Assembly (NCBI RefSeq): GCF_001639725.1
Contig: NZ_LTAW01000005.1
Coordinates: 62,001-126,000 of the forward strand
Source of the DNA: Marinomonas atlantica
GTDB lineage: Bacteria > Pseudomonadota > Gammaproteobacteria > Pseudomonadales > Marinomonadaceae
Length of the DNA: 64,000 nucleotides
Direction of reading: 5' to 3'
Shown here: positions 15,851 to 23,466 of the stretch, in pieces
How the letters are laid out: each line of letters starts with the position of its first letter
How positions within the stretch are numbered: the first letter of the stretch is position 1
Position numbers and translations under genes: made by a program
The notes under the pieces: generated by a model
The model's database searches: none
Seen by the model: only the letters and a program-made list of their open reading frames with translations
What the model was told of the DNA's origin: nothing

Positions 15851-17234
15851 GCCAAATGTAGCGAGCAGTGCACCAATTTTTACTAATAAAATGGTTGCTT
15901 TGCTCCCGTTAGGATTGTTTTTTATTTCCTGTATGGCTCTCTTCTCGCATTACAAGACATATGATATGCATGTCTTGGCGGGGGCAGCATTTATCAGTCT
16001 TATGATTACTGGATTATTTGCATCAAACAAAAACGCATTTTGGGAGTCCGTTATAAGAGGGATTTCCAGTAAGGAGAGCGTTACCATCCTACTACTGCTG
16101 TTACTTATCGGGATGTTTTCTCAGATGATTAAGGTAAGTGGTCTAACTGATGGCCTGATTTGGTTTGCGCAATCTTTTAGGTTTTCTGAAGGCGGATTTG
16201 TTGCGTTTACATTCATTGCTGTTTGTATCGTAGCTACGGCAACAGGTTCCTCTATCGGAACCATGTTTGCGGCTTTTCCAGTATTTTTTCAAACGGGTGT
16301 TGATATAGGAGTGGATGGTGCATTGCTGGCTGGTGCTATTGCATCTGGTGCCATATTTGGCGACAACTTAGCTCCTATCTCAGATACAACAATCGCCTCG
16401 GCTTCTACGCAAGTGAGCAAGAAGACAGGCCTTACATCTGATATAAGTGGCGTTGTACGTTCGCGTTTTAAATACTCTGTTGTTGCGGCCATTATAACGA
16501 TTATTGCGTATTTATTATTATCAAATGGGCATGCGCTGAGCTATGACACCTTTATACGTGAGGTCTCTCCATTTAATCTGATTATGCTGATTCCGGTCGC
16601 GGTACTTTTAGTTGTCGCTCGTATAACCCAAAATATTTTTGTTGCCACCAGCACTGCTCTTTTATTTGGAGTGATATTGGGAATTGCCTCGGGTGTGTTC
16701 GGTATTGAGCAAGTCTTTTTCTCAGATGGCTCTTTAGGTAACCATGCATCTGGTTTCTTGGCCGATGGCATCAAAAATATGATGGGCACAGCAATCTTAG
16801 TGGCGTCCATATTTGGGATTATGGGAGTCATCAAGGCAGCTAAGGTGGTTGAAGCGATTACTGAAAACTTGATGAATTCTGCTATCTGTCAAACAGCGAG
16901 AGGATTTGAATTGGTTAGTGCTGTATTGCTTAACGTCGTAACGATGCTATTTGGCGGCGTCACAAGCGCAACAATTTTATCCGTCGGGCCGATTATTAAT
17001 GAAGCGGGCCAAAAGCTCAACATTCATCAATATCGTCGCGCGAACATCTTAGATGGTTTTTCCAATTCACTTGCCGTCGTTGTTCCTTTTTTCAGTGTAT
17101 TCGTCTTCATAGCTGCTGCTTTGAGTGGGATAGAGCCGAACGCTGTCGCGGCTGTGTTCGTATACCCAGTAGCTTTATTTTCTGTTCTCATGCTATCTGT
17201 ATTGACAGGTTTTGGGCGCAGATATGAGGAATAG
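15822..17234 (+). CDS. NhaC-type Na+/H+ antiporter-family transporter
   Basis: 470 aa from the ATG at 15822, which has GAGAGGG 7 bp upstream and overlaps the end of the aminotransferase. There are about eleven to twelve hydrophobic segments. The family pattern shows in TATGSSIGTMFAAFPVFF and GAIFGDNLAPISDTTIASAS, typical of NhaC/ArcD-like carriers. Members either exchange Na+ and H+ or move organic solutes such as amino acids. The operon context argues for solute transport. It is followed by a good terminator at 17288-17316. Confidence 0.85.
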   Translation: MESLTLNSAKPNVASSAPIFTNKMVALLPLGLFFISCMALFSHYKTYDMHVLAGAAFISLMITGLFASNKNAFWESVIRGISSKESVTILLLLLLIGMFSQMIKVSGLTDGLIWFAQSFRFSEGGFVAFTFIAVCIVATATGSSIGTMFAAFPVFFQTGVDIGVDGALLAGAIASGAIFGDNLAPISDTTIASASTQVSKKTGLTSDISGVVRSRFKYSVVAAIITIIAYLLLSNGHALSYDTFIREVSPFNLIMLIPVAVLLVVARITQNIFVATSTALLFGVILGIASGVFGIEQVFFSDGSLGNHASGFLADGIKNMMGTAILVASIFGIMGVIKAAKVVEAITENLMNSAICQTARGFELVSAVLLNVVTMLFGGVTSATILSVGPIINEAGQKLNIHQYRRANILDGFSNSLAVVVPFFSVFVFIAAALSGIEPNAVAAVFVYPVALFSVLMLSVLTGFGRRYEE

Positions 17235-17287
17235 ACTAAATTCGCCATACATTTAAAAAATGTTCTCTAAGGGATATGAATAAGATG

Positions 17288-17316
17288 AAAAGCTGGGTGA
17301 TATGCCCAGCTTTTTT
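17288..17316. terminator. Rho-independent terminator after the NhaC-type gene
   Basis: AAGCTGGG paired with CCCAGCTT followed by TTTTTT on the plus strand. It separates the transporter from the convergent GntR-type gene. Confidence 0.85.
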
Positions 17317-17347
17317 CGTAAGGCGGATGCTGAACTCTGTACTCTCA

Positions 17348-18325
17348 TTAATCTAATGATATCCATTTCAGATATTCAGTTGAATAAGGTTCGCTTTCTT
17401 CACGGTATTGCTTCAATCGGGCTAATACTTTGCTTTTCGAGTTGTTTAGATGAAGCTCCAGGGCCTGACCCGCTGTAACACCATCACCACGTTTCATATG
17501 CTCGAGTATGTCTAAATGTTCCTGCATGAAAGGATCATTTTCTGGCATTGCGAGATGATCACCAAGCAAGTGTTTGCTCACGAAGAGGATGGGGCGGGTA
17601 CGTGCAAGCATCGCAAGAATTTCATTATTGGCACCGAATTCAAGCACTTCTTTATGTAAATCATTCTCGAGTGAATCAAGTTGTTCAGGTTTTACGTTTG
17701 GGTATAAGCGAGCAATCGTTTGAATTTTATCAATATAGTGGTTCAGTGTCTCTGTCGGTATGAGCTCAGTTGCTCTTTCTACCATATAAGGCTCCAATAC
17801 AATTCGTGCTTCATACAGAGCACTTAGCCTTTGATCATTTAGCGGTACGACGTGCCAGCCACTATATCTTTCATGCTCAACTACACCGAGACTTTGTAAG
17901 CGAACAAGGATGTGTTGAGTTACCGCTCGGCTGACGTCGAAGCATTGAGCCAGTTTAAGTTCATTAACTTCCCATCGGCCCATCATGGAGCTTAATACCG
18001 CATCTCTTTCAACCTTAACAATAAGATCGCTCCACGGCATTTCCCTGTTAACTGTCACAGTCCCTACAGTCTTTATTTCATCAACACTGATCTGCCTTCT
18101 TATGACCTCGCTAGGTGCGCTGCCAACGAGATAGCCTCTGCCGTCAAAACGACAAATGAGCTCTTCATCAAAGAGTTTTTGAAGTGTTTCCCGAACAGGG
18201 GAACGGCTAGTCGAAAAGACTCGAGCAATGTTGCTTTCTAATAGAACGAGCCCTTGTTCAAGGGCTCCGGACTCAATTCCATTTTTTAAAGTGCTGTAAA
18301 GCTGATCTTTTAATGTTTCAGCCAT
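17348..18325 (-). CDS. GntR-type transcriptional regulator with two winged-helix regions and an FCD domain
   Basis: 325 aa, longer than usual FadR-type regulators (about 230-250). The N-terminus carries a GntR winged helix (LLESNIARVFSTSRSPVRETLQKL). A second winged helix-like stretch follows near residues 115-160 (VNELKLAQCFDVSRAVTQHI). The rest is an all-helical FCD ligand domain with LYEARIVLEPYMVERAT. It lies 30 bp downstream of the broken UxaA-type gene on the same strand and was probably its regulator, sensing a sugar acid. Its main visible target is now lost. Confidence 0.82.
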   Translation of the reverse strand: MAETLKDQLYSTLKNGIESGALEQGLVLLESNIARVFSTSRSPVRETLQKLFDEELICRFDGRGYLVGSAPSEVIRRQISVDEIKTVGTVTVNREMPWSDLIVKVERDAVLSSMMGRWEVNELKLAQCFDVSRAVTQHILVRLQSLGVVEHERYSGWHVVPLNDQRLSALYEARIVLEPYMVERATELIPTETLNHYIDKIQTIARLYPNVKPEQLDSLENDLHKEVLEFGANNEILAMLARTRPILFVSKHLLGDHLAMPENDPFMQEHLDILEHMKRGDGVTAGQALELHLNNSKSKVLARLKQYREESEPYSTEYLKWISLD

Positions 18326-18355
18326 ATTATATTTAACCTTCTTTTACAACTGACA

Positions 18356-19219
18356 TTAGGTTACTGCACCGATTGGCCAAGGCACAAATTCATTGTTACC
18401 GTATCCTAATGGTTCACTAGCGCTCTCTGTCCCAGAGGCTATAGCAAGAATTTTTTCAAATATTTCTTCGCCAACTTCCGCTATCGATTTATTGCCATCG
18501 GCAATTGTTCCGCAGTTTATATCCATATCTTCTGAGATACGATTAAACATTGATGTATTTGTTGCTAACTTGATACATGGAACGGGTTTAAAGCCAGATA
18601 CTGAGCCCCTGCCTGTTGTGAAGCAAACCACATTTGATCCAGAAGCAATTTGTCCAGTAACAGATATCGGGTCGTAGCCTGGACTATCCATGAAGTTAAA
18701 TCCTGTCACTGAACGCTTTTCTGCGTAGAGCAGTACATCGTTCAAACTAGAGGTGCCTCCTTTTGCGACCGCACCCAATGATTTTTCAAGTATGGTGGTT
18801 AATCCTCCTGCTTTGTACCGGGGCTTGGGTTATTGTTCAGTTCAGCGTTATTTATTTTTGTATAGTGTTTCCACCAATCAATGCGATCCAGTAACTTCTG
18901 TGCAACATCCTGACTGATTGATCGATCTAGTAGTAGATGTTCTGCACCATAGATTTCTGGTGTTTCCGCTAGGATTACGCTTCCCCCATGTTTGACTATA
19001 AGATCTGCCGCATAACCTAGAGCGGGATTGGCAGTGATACCAGAGTAACCATCCGAACCGCCACATTGAAGTGCAACACACAGGTGCTTTAGTGGAGCTT
19101 TAGTGCGAGCAACTGTTGGATGCGATCTCGCTAGTTCTAATAGTGTTTGATGCGCACGTTCAATACTTGCTCTCGTTCCGCCAGCATCTTGAATGTTGAA
19201 ATATGATGTGTTGCTGAAG
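18356..19219 (-). pseudogene. UxaA/GarD-type sugar-acid dehydratase, truncated by an IS and frameshifted
   Basis: Reading from 19219 downward, the frame gives the C-terminal part of an altronate/galactarate dehydratase large domain: FNIQDAGGTRASIERA, then ALQCGGSDGYSGITANPALG, then ILAETPEIYGAEHLL. It stops early at 18799-18801. Restoring one missing base near 18815 (GGTACAAAGC, expected GGTAACAAAGC) continues the family motif NPSPGNKAGGLTTI into the ORF 18356-18778 (KGGTSSLNDVL, FTTGRGS). The first 200 or so residues are missing because the IS at 19220 cuts the gene. It is dead by truncation and frameshift. The substrate would have been altronate or a related aldonate/aldarate. Confidence 0.85.
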
Positions 19220-19290
19220 GGTAATCCCCCCGAAAATTAACAGCAGTCAAAAGTAGAATTTTCTCGTAATCTAAACGCAGGAGGTTCTGC

Positions 19291-19536
19291 ATGAAAAAGT
19301 CACGTTATACCGATAGCCAGATCATGGCGATTTTGAAGCAAGCGGAAGCTGGCACACCGATTCCTGAACTATGTCGGGAGCACGGAATGAGTGCGGCTTC
19401 ATTCTACAAATGGCGAGCAAAATACGGTGGTATGGATGCATCACTAATGGCTCGAATGAAAGAGCTTGAAGAAGAAAACCGTCGTCTTAAAAAGATGTAT
19501 GCTGAGGAACGCTTAAAAGCTGAGATCATTCAGTAA
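19291..19536 (+). CDS. IS3-family transposase OrfA (copy 2)
   Basis: 81 aa, identical in sequence to the copy 1 OrfA: helix-turn-helix then coiled coil. AGGAGG ribosome site before the ATG. Confidence 0.92.
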   Translation: MKKSRYTDSQIMAILKQAEAGTPIPELCREHGMSAASFYKWRAKYGGMDASLMARMKELEEENRRLKKMYAEERLKAEIIQ

Positions 19537-19550
19537 GCCATGGCAAAGAA

Positions 19551-20354
19551 GTGGTAAAGCCATCTGAGCGAAGAATGATGGCTTTGGATGCTGTAGCAAC
19601 TAGGGTGGTGAGCATTCGTTTGGCGTGCTCGGCTTTTTCGATTAGTGAAACCTGCTATCGTTATCAGAGCCAAAACAGCGATGAAAACACACAGATTGCA
19701 AAGCTACTGGTCAATCTGACCGTAGAGCAATCGGATTGGGGCTTTGGGCAGTGTTTCAACTACTTACGCAATACAAAGGGCCACTCTTGGAATCATAAGC
19801 GCATTTATCGCATCTACTGTGAGTCGGCTCTGAACCTACGCATTCGCCCAAGACGACGGCTTAAGCGAAATGCACCGGAACCACTAAAAGAACCGACAAA
19901 GACGAACCAAGTCTGGTCGATGGACTTTATGCATGACCAACTGGCAGATGGACGAAAGTACCGTCTGTTTAATGTGATCGACGACTATAAACGTGAGGGA
20001 TTGACCATGGAAGCAGGCTTCTCCTTGCCGTCACAAAGAGTGATTCGGGTTCTGGATCAACTACTGGAGTGGCGAAAGAAGCCTATAGCACTTCGCTGTG
20101 ATAACGGTCCGGAGTTCATTAGCCATGAGTTCGTTAAATGGGCAAAAAAGAAAGGCATCAGAATAGACTATATTCAGCCAGGTAACCCTCAACAAAATGC
20201 GTATATGGAGCGTTACAATCGAACGGCGAGATATGGATGGGTCAGCAAACATCTATTTGATACGCTTGAAGAAGTCCAAGACTATGCAACAGAATGGCTG
20301 TGGTTTTACAATTATGAAAGGCGCATACTGCCAACGGAGGTAAGCCACCTCTAA
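19551..20354 (+). pseudogene. IS3-family transposase OrfB (copy 2), C-terminal frameshift
   Basis: Identical to the copy 1 OrfB up to the YNYER motif. A one-base deletion there (copy 1 GGCCGC, copy 2 GGCGC, near 20321) changes the reading to RILPTEVSHL and a different stop. The DDE residues remain, but the conserved RPH tail is lost. The protein is probably inactive or weak, so this copy may move only with help from copy 1. Confidence 0.8.
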
Positions 20355-20404
20355 TGGCTGCTTAACCTCTACTTTTGAACTGAGTTAAAAAAGGGAGGAT
20401 TACC

Positions 20405-20502
20405 ATAAGAATTGGGTTATCCATAACTTTTATCCTGATTCGAACTCGTACACATGGTCTTTAGAGCTTTCAAAATCAGGTGTAAAGTATGTTTCTTGTT
20501 AA
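20405..20502 (+). pseudogene. orphan C-terminal gene fragment after IS copy 2
   Basis: From 20407 a frame reads KNWVIHNFYPDSNSYTW and goes on to a TAA at 20500-20502. It has the look of a real protein tail cut by the IS or a rearrangement. I do not recognise the parent. The stop codon falls in the first unit of the following heptamer array. Confidence 0.4.
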
Positions 20503-20532
20503 TCGTTAATCGTTAATCGTTAATCGTTAATC
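20498..20532. repeat. heptanucleotide tandem repeat GTTAATC x5
   Basis: Five exact copies of GTTAATC. It begins at the stop codon of the orphan fragment. Confidence 0.95.
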
Positions 20533-21615
20533 GACTCTCGGCTTTATCGAAGTTGGTGTAAATTTAGTCTAGCTTTCTTTTCTCCCTAGGTTGATTTTGA
20601 GCAGAATGGAATTCAGTAAGATGGAAGTGTAAAAATCCGTTTTCCTCGATGATTTAGAAGAAAATATTACTTATTTTTTTAAAAGAACTAACCGACATCC
20701 GTACGATAGCTGTGCAATTAAACTGTCCACTATTATCATTGCTTTCACTTAGTACGCTGAGCAACTATGAATAGCTTCATGAACCATAATAGTGCATGAA
20801 TTTGTGAAAAGTTAACGGTTTAATTTTATTTGTATGATTTTTGATCGATGAAGGGCTTGCGATGAAAAGTTAACGGCTCAATTTAAATTTGATCAAAAAA
20901 CGATCGCGAAAGGGTGCGATCTGTGGGGCAAGAAAGTTAACGGTCTAATTTGTTGCTCCCAGGATTGGATTCAATAAATTAAACCGTTAACTATTTAATT
21001 GCACCGTTAACTTTCTCCGGTTTCCATTAAATTAGACTGTTAATTTTTCAGCCCGAATTCTCCTCAAATCGCCTCAGTGCTTGATGCACTGGGGCTTTCA
21101 GTGTTTTCTTCTCAAAATCCCGCCAAAAATGGAGTTGAAGCGTTAACTTTTGAAATTCGCACTAATACGGTGCGCCTGTCGAATGAAATAACGAATCTAG
21201 TTTAAGTAGGATTTATCCGTATTCAGGCTGTAGCTACGTATAAGCAACTTGCTTCGAAGGTAATTCATAAAAGGGCTGGAAGACATTACACACTCCTTGT
21301 GGATATTTTTATAAAACTGTATAGATATACAGTTTATTTTTGCCTTCGCAAGTTGTTTGCCTGTTTTCATAATCTGAGTGTGGTTCAGTTTCTCGATTTG
21401 TCATAGAAGCGTCAACGAAAAAGTATTAAGATCAATAACTAACCAATGACACATCCAGAATAACGTGCTGTGGACAAGTGATATAACGCGCATTCTCGAT
21501 TTCATGTTTTGAATTGCTATGGGGTAAGCTAGGAAAATGATTTTAAAACAGAGCATGAGAAGGTATTTCCTGAGCTTTCCAGTATTGCTTAGATAAGCAT
21601 GCGCACTATTAAAAT
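20533..21615. other. gene-free stretch before the cassette region
   Basis: About 1.1 kb without a supportable ORF. It contains the GTTAAC repeat cluster and, just before the first cassette boundary, a small palindrome TGCTTA-GA-TAAGCA near 21585-21600. I see no integrase gene or clear attI site. Confidence 0.5.
20811..21131. repeat. cluster of GTTAACGGTTTAATT repeats and extragenic repeat unit B
   Basis: Direct copies of AAGTTAACGGYYYAATT-like sequence start at 20811, 20869 and 20936. Inverted copies follow at 20977-20991 (AATTAAACCGTTAAC), about 20998-21010, and a weaker one near 21030-21045. Unit B proper (21006-21131) matches unit A at 12733-12858 in order and content, roughly three bases in four, including a hairpin GCCTCAGTGC-TTGAT-GCACTGGGGC followed by TTTCAGTG. 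No gene is evident. Confidence 0.65.
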
Positions 21616-22224
21616 GTTATGTGTACTCATTGATACTCGGCGTATTACGAGCCACTTGGATTTTTTCTAAAAAAGAATAAGAATCTTCAAGTAAGTTTGT
21701 TGGCATATTCATACCTTTATTGAAATCAATCCTAGCTTCAAGTAAATCAAACATATTGAATCTGGCATTCATTTTAGCATCACCTTCAGGCGTTCCTCTC
21801 ATGTCACTCACACTTCCATCGCTATTAACTTTTAAAAGTGATGAAGGTAAAAATGCTGAGCTTAAATCACCTTCTCCAGCTTTGATTAAAGCATTGGCAA
21901 GATCCATGGATTCTTTGTAACTCATATTCTTAGGGTCAAATGATTCAGAAAGTTCACGAATAATCTGTTTTTCCGGCTGCATATTGCCGGTAACGGGTGT
22001 ATTGGGTGGCAAATTATTGCCGATTTTCTGCGCTGACGTTATAGGTGGTAATGCGCTTGTTGAGCTTCCAATTTGCATAGTTAACTCCTAATATTGATGG
22101 CTAAAAATTAGTTAGCAAGCCATATGCCAATAAACTGGTGCGTACAAACACATAACAAGTTGCAGCAGTTCGCGCCTTCGACGCCGGACGCTCGTACCTC
22201 GTACCTCGCGCCGCTGTGCAAAGC
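21616..22224. mobile_element. integron-type gene cassette 1 (CALIN-like), reversed ORF
   Basis: Begins with GTTATGTG at 21616-21623, and its attC-like site begins with the exact complement CACATAAC at 22149-22156. This relation is expected because both derive from the one attC of the free cassette circle. The ORF inside lies on the minus strand. No integrase is seen nearby. GTTATGT departs by one base from the GTTRRRY core consensus. Confidence 0.6.
21617..22078 (-). CDS. hypothetical cassette protein, 153 aa
   Basis: I do not recognise this protein. It has no signal peptide or membrane segment. The first 30 residues are rich in Ser, Pro and Thr; the rest looks helical (SYKESMDLANALIKAGEGDL, MFDLLEARIDFN). 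The AGGAGTTAAC-like sequence before the ATG is a fair ribosome site. It fills cassette 1 in reverse orientation and its stop codon overlaps the cassette boundary. Cassette genes are usually in the other direction, so expression would need its own promoter. Confidence 0.65.
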   Translation of the reverse strand: MQIGSSTSALPPITSAQKIGNNLPPNTPVTGNMQPEKQIIRELSESFDPKNMSYKESMDLANALIKAGEGDLSSAFLPSSLLKVNSDGSVSDMRGTPEGDAKMNARFNMFDLLEARIDFNKGMNMPTNLLEDSYSFLEKIQVARNTPSINEYT

Positions 22225-22232
22225 GTTAGAGC
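22149..22232 (+). repeat. attC-like site 1
   Basis: 84 bp from CACATAAC to GTTAGAGC. Inner arms TTGCAGCAG and CTGTGCAA pair with one extrahelical G, as in attC folding. Between them is a short variable part with a CGTACCT direct repeat (22193-22207). The 3' core GCGTTAGAG opens cassette 2. Confidence 0.65.
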
Positions 22233-23045
22233 CGTAGCTGACCAAGGCCATAAGGAGTCGTTTTGGATAAGTTTCCGCCCGAAGTAGTTGATAGGCTAAA
22301 GAACTATGTATACCGGCTTATCGATCCGCGCAATGGCGAGACCTTCTATGTTGGTCGAGGTATTGGAAATCGTCTGTACTCCCATATTCGTGACGAACTG
22401 GGGAATGAATCTGACGTGGTTGGCGACAAACTAAGAAGGATTAGAGAAATACGCCTCGCTGGTTTTGATGTTGCACATGTTGTGCATCGGCACGGGATGG
22501 AACCCTCCGTAGCAAAGGAGGTAGAAGCAGCGCTTATCGATGCGTATTCCGGGCTTACGAATGTAATGGGCGGAGAAGAAAGCGGAGAGCGAGGCGCGAT
22601 GCACGCTGATGAGATCGTTCGAGAGTATCTTGCTCAACCGGCAGTATTCGAGCATCGAGCATTGTTGATCAGTGTAAACAGAAGTGCATCGGAACGACCT
22701 TTATACGAAGCGACACGATTTGCTTGGAAGCTCAGTCAAAAACGAGCAAAAGAAACAGAAGTAGTTTTAGCGTCTGAAAAGGGCATTATTCGAGGTGCGT
22801 ACATCCCTGAGAAGTGGTTGGAGGCGACAGCTGATAATTTCCCAGGACGTCCTGACCGGCCCGGAAGATTAGGTTTTGTCGGTCGCAAAGCACCAACTGA
22901 AATTCAAGAAATGTATGTTGGGCGGCGGGTACCTGATGATTACCGCTTCGGTACAGCCAATCCGATCCGCTATACATGGAAGTGACACAAAGCTCTAACA
23001 ATCGCATCCAGCCGACACCAAAAGGCGGCGCGGCTGATGCGTGGC
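22225..23045 (+). mobile_element. integron-type gene cassette 2 (GIY-YIG gene)
   Basis: Begins with GTTAGAGC (22225-22232) and its own attC begins with the exact complement GCTCTAAC (22992-22999), the signature of a true cassette. It contains one gene on the plus strand with a short leader, the normal cassette layout. Together with cassette 1 it makes a two-cassette cluster lacking an integrase. Confidence 0.75.
22263..22985 (+). CDS. GIY-YIG nuclease-domain protein in a cassette
   Basis: 240 aa from TTG at 22263, with AAGGAG 5 bp upstream. The N-terminus is a LEM-3-like GIY-YIG domain: YVYRLIDP near residue 11, TFYVGRGIGNRLYSH near residues 24-38, and a later EAALIDAY block with the expected acidic residue. 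The C-terminal half carries the block usually fused to this domain (LYEATRFAWKLS, GAYIPEKWLEAT, RLGFVGRKAP, NPIRYTW). It probably cuts or binds DNA, but its role is unknown. It fills a cassette bounded by attC-like sites, so it was captured by an integron. Confidence 0.8.
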   Translation: MDKFPPEVVDRLKNYVYRLIDPRNGETFYVGRGIGNRLYSHIRDELGNESDVVGDKLRRIREIRLAGFDVAHVVHRHGMEPSVAKEVEAALIDAYSGLTNVMGGEESGERGAMHADEIVREYLAQPAVFEHRALLISVNRSASERPLYEATRFAWKLSQKRAKETEVVLASEKGIIRGAYIPEKWLEATADNFPGRPDRPGRLGFVGRKAPTEIQEMYVGRRVPDDYRFGTANPIRYTWK

Positions 23046-23053
23046 GTTAAAGC
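22992..23053 (+). repeat. attC-like site 2
   Basis: 62 bp, close to the short classical attC length. Arms CGCATCCAGCCG and CGGCTGATGCG are complementary with one unpaired base in the 5' arm. The ends are GCTCTAAC and GCGTTAAAGC. The loop is short (ACACCAAAAGGCGGCG). Confidence 0.75.
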
Positions 23054-23466
23054 TATGCGTATGGTTGCGAAGTAAGGAGCTGCATTTAGAAGTTTATCAC
23101 TCTGTTAAGAGTTAATTCGATTAGCTTTTTTGTGGTTATTCCTTTGCTACTTTCTAAGCAATAGTGCCAGTTTGCCTTCTTGAATCGTTAGGTTTGGCGT
23201 TTGTTTGCCGATTAATACTAGCCATACTTTAATCCTGGTTAGGTTCATCTCTTTGCCAACTGCGGCATGGGGGGCTTACTGTTCTTCTCTGATTTCTTAG
23301 ACCCTTCTTTGCAAAATGCGCGTGATTTACCCATTTCGTCACACACTGTGCACTAATCTTTATGTTGTCATGTCTTAAAGGGTGGCTTTGGCAAAACATC
23401 ATAGCCATCTACATAGGCTTACTTTGGTCTATGTTTAAGTCCAGTCACAACGATAAGGAAGCTACC
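23054..23466. other. non-coding stretch between cassette 2 and acnA
   Basis: No supportable gene. Two GTTAGGT motifs (near 23189 and 23239) match the attC core but have no partner arms. The promoter of acnA must lie in its right part. The open frame from 23362 is only an upstream extension of acnA. Confidence 0.45.

Larger units (their letters stand above)
19220..20404 (+). mobile_element. IS3-family insertion sequence, IS407-group-like, copy 2
   Basis: 1185 bp, almost identical to copy 1 and in the same orientation. Ends are GGTAATCCCCCC at the left and GGGAGGATTACC at the right, a better inverted repeat than in copy 1. It has one extra C at the left end and lacks one C in the orfB 3' end. 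The flanks (TGAAG left, ATAAG right) show no direct repeat, and the UxaA gene on the left does not continue on the right, so the flanks probably come from different places after a deletion or rearrangement. Confidence 0.88.

Noticed and set aside
1517..20404. Interpretation of the two IS copies as a composite transposon
   Set aside because: The outer flanks (GATG at the left, ATAA at the right) do not form a target duplication, and copy 1 has its own intact duplication, so it inserted independently.
23185..23245. GTTAGGT motifs as further attC sites
   Set aside because: They match the core consensus but have no complementary ACCTAAC upstream and no paired arms.
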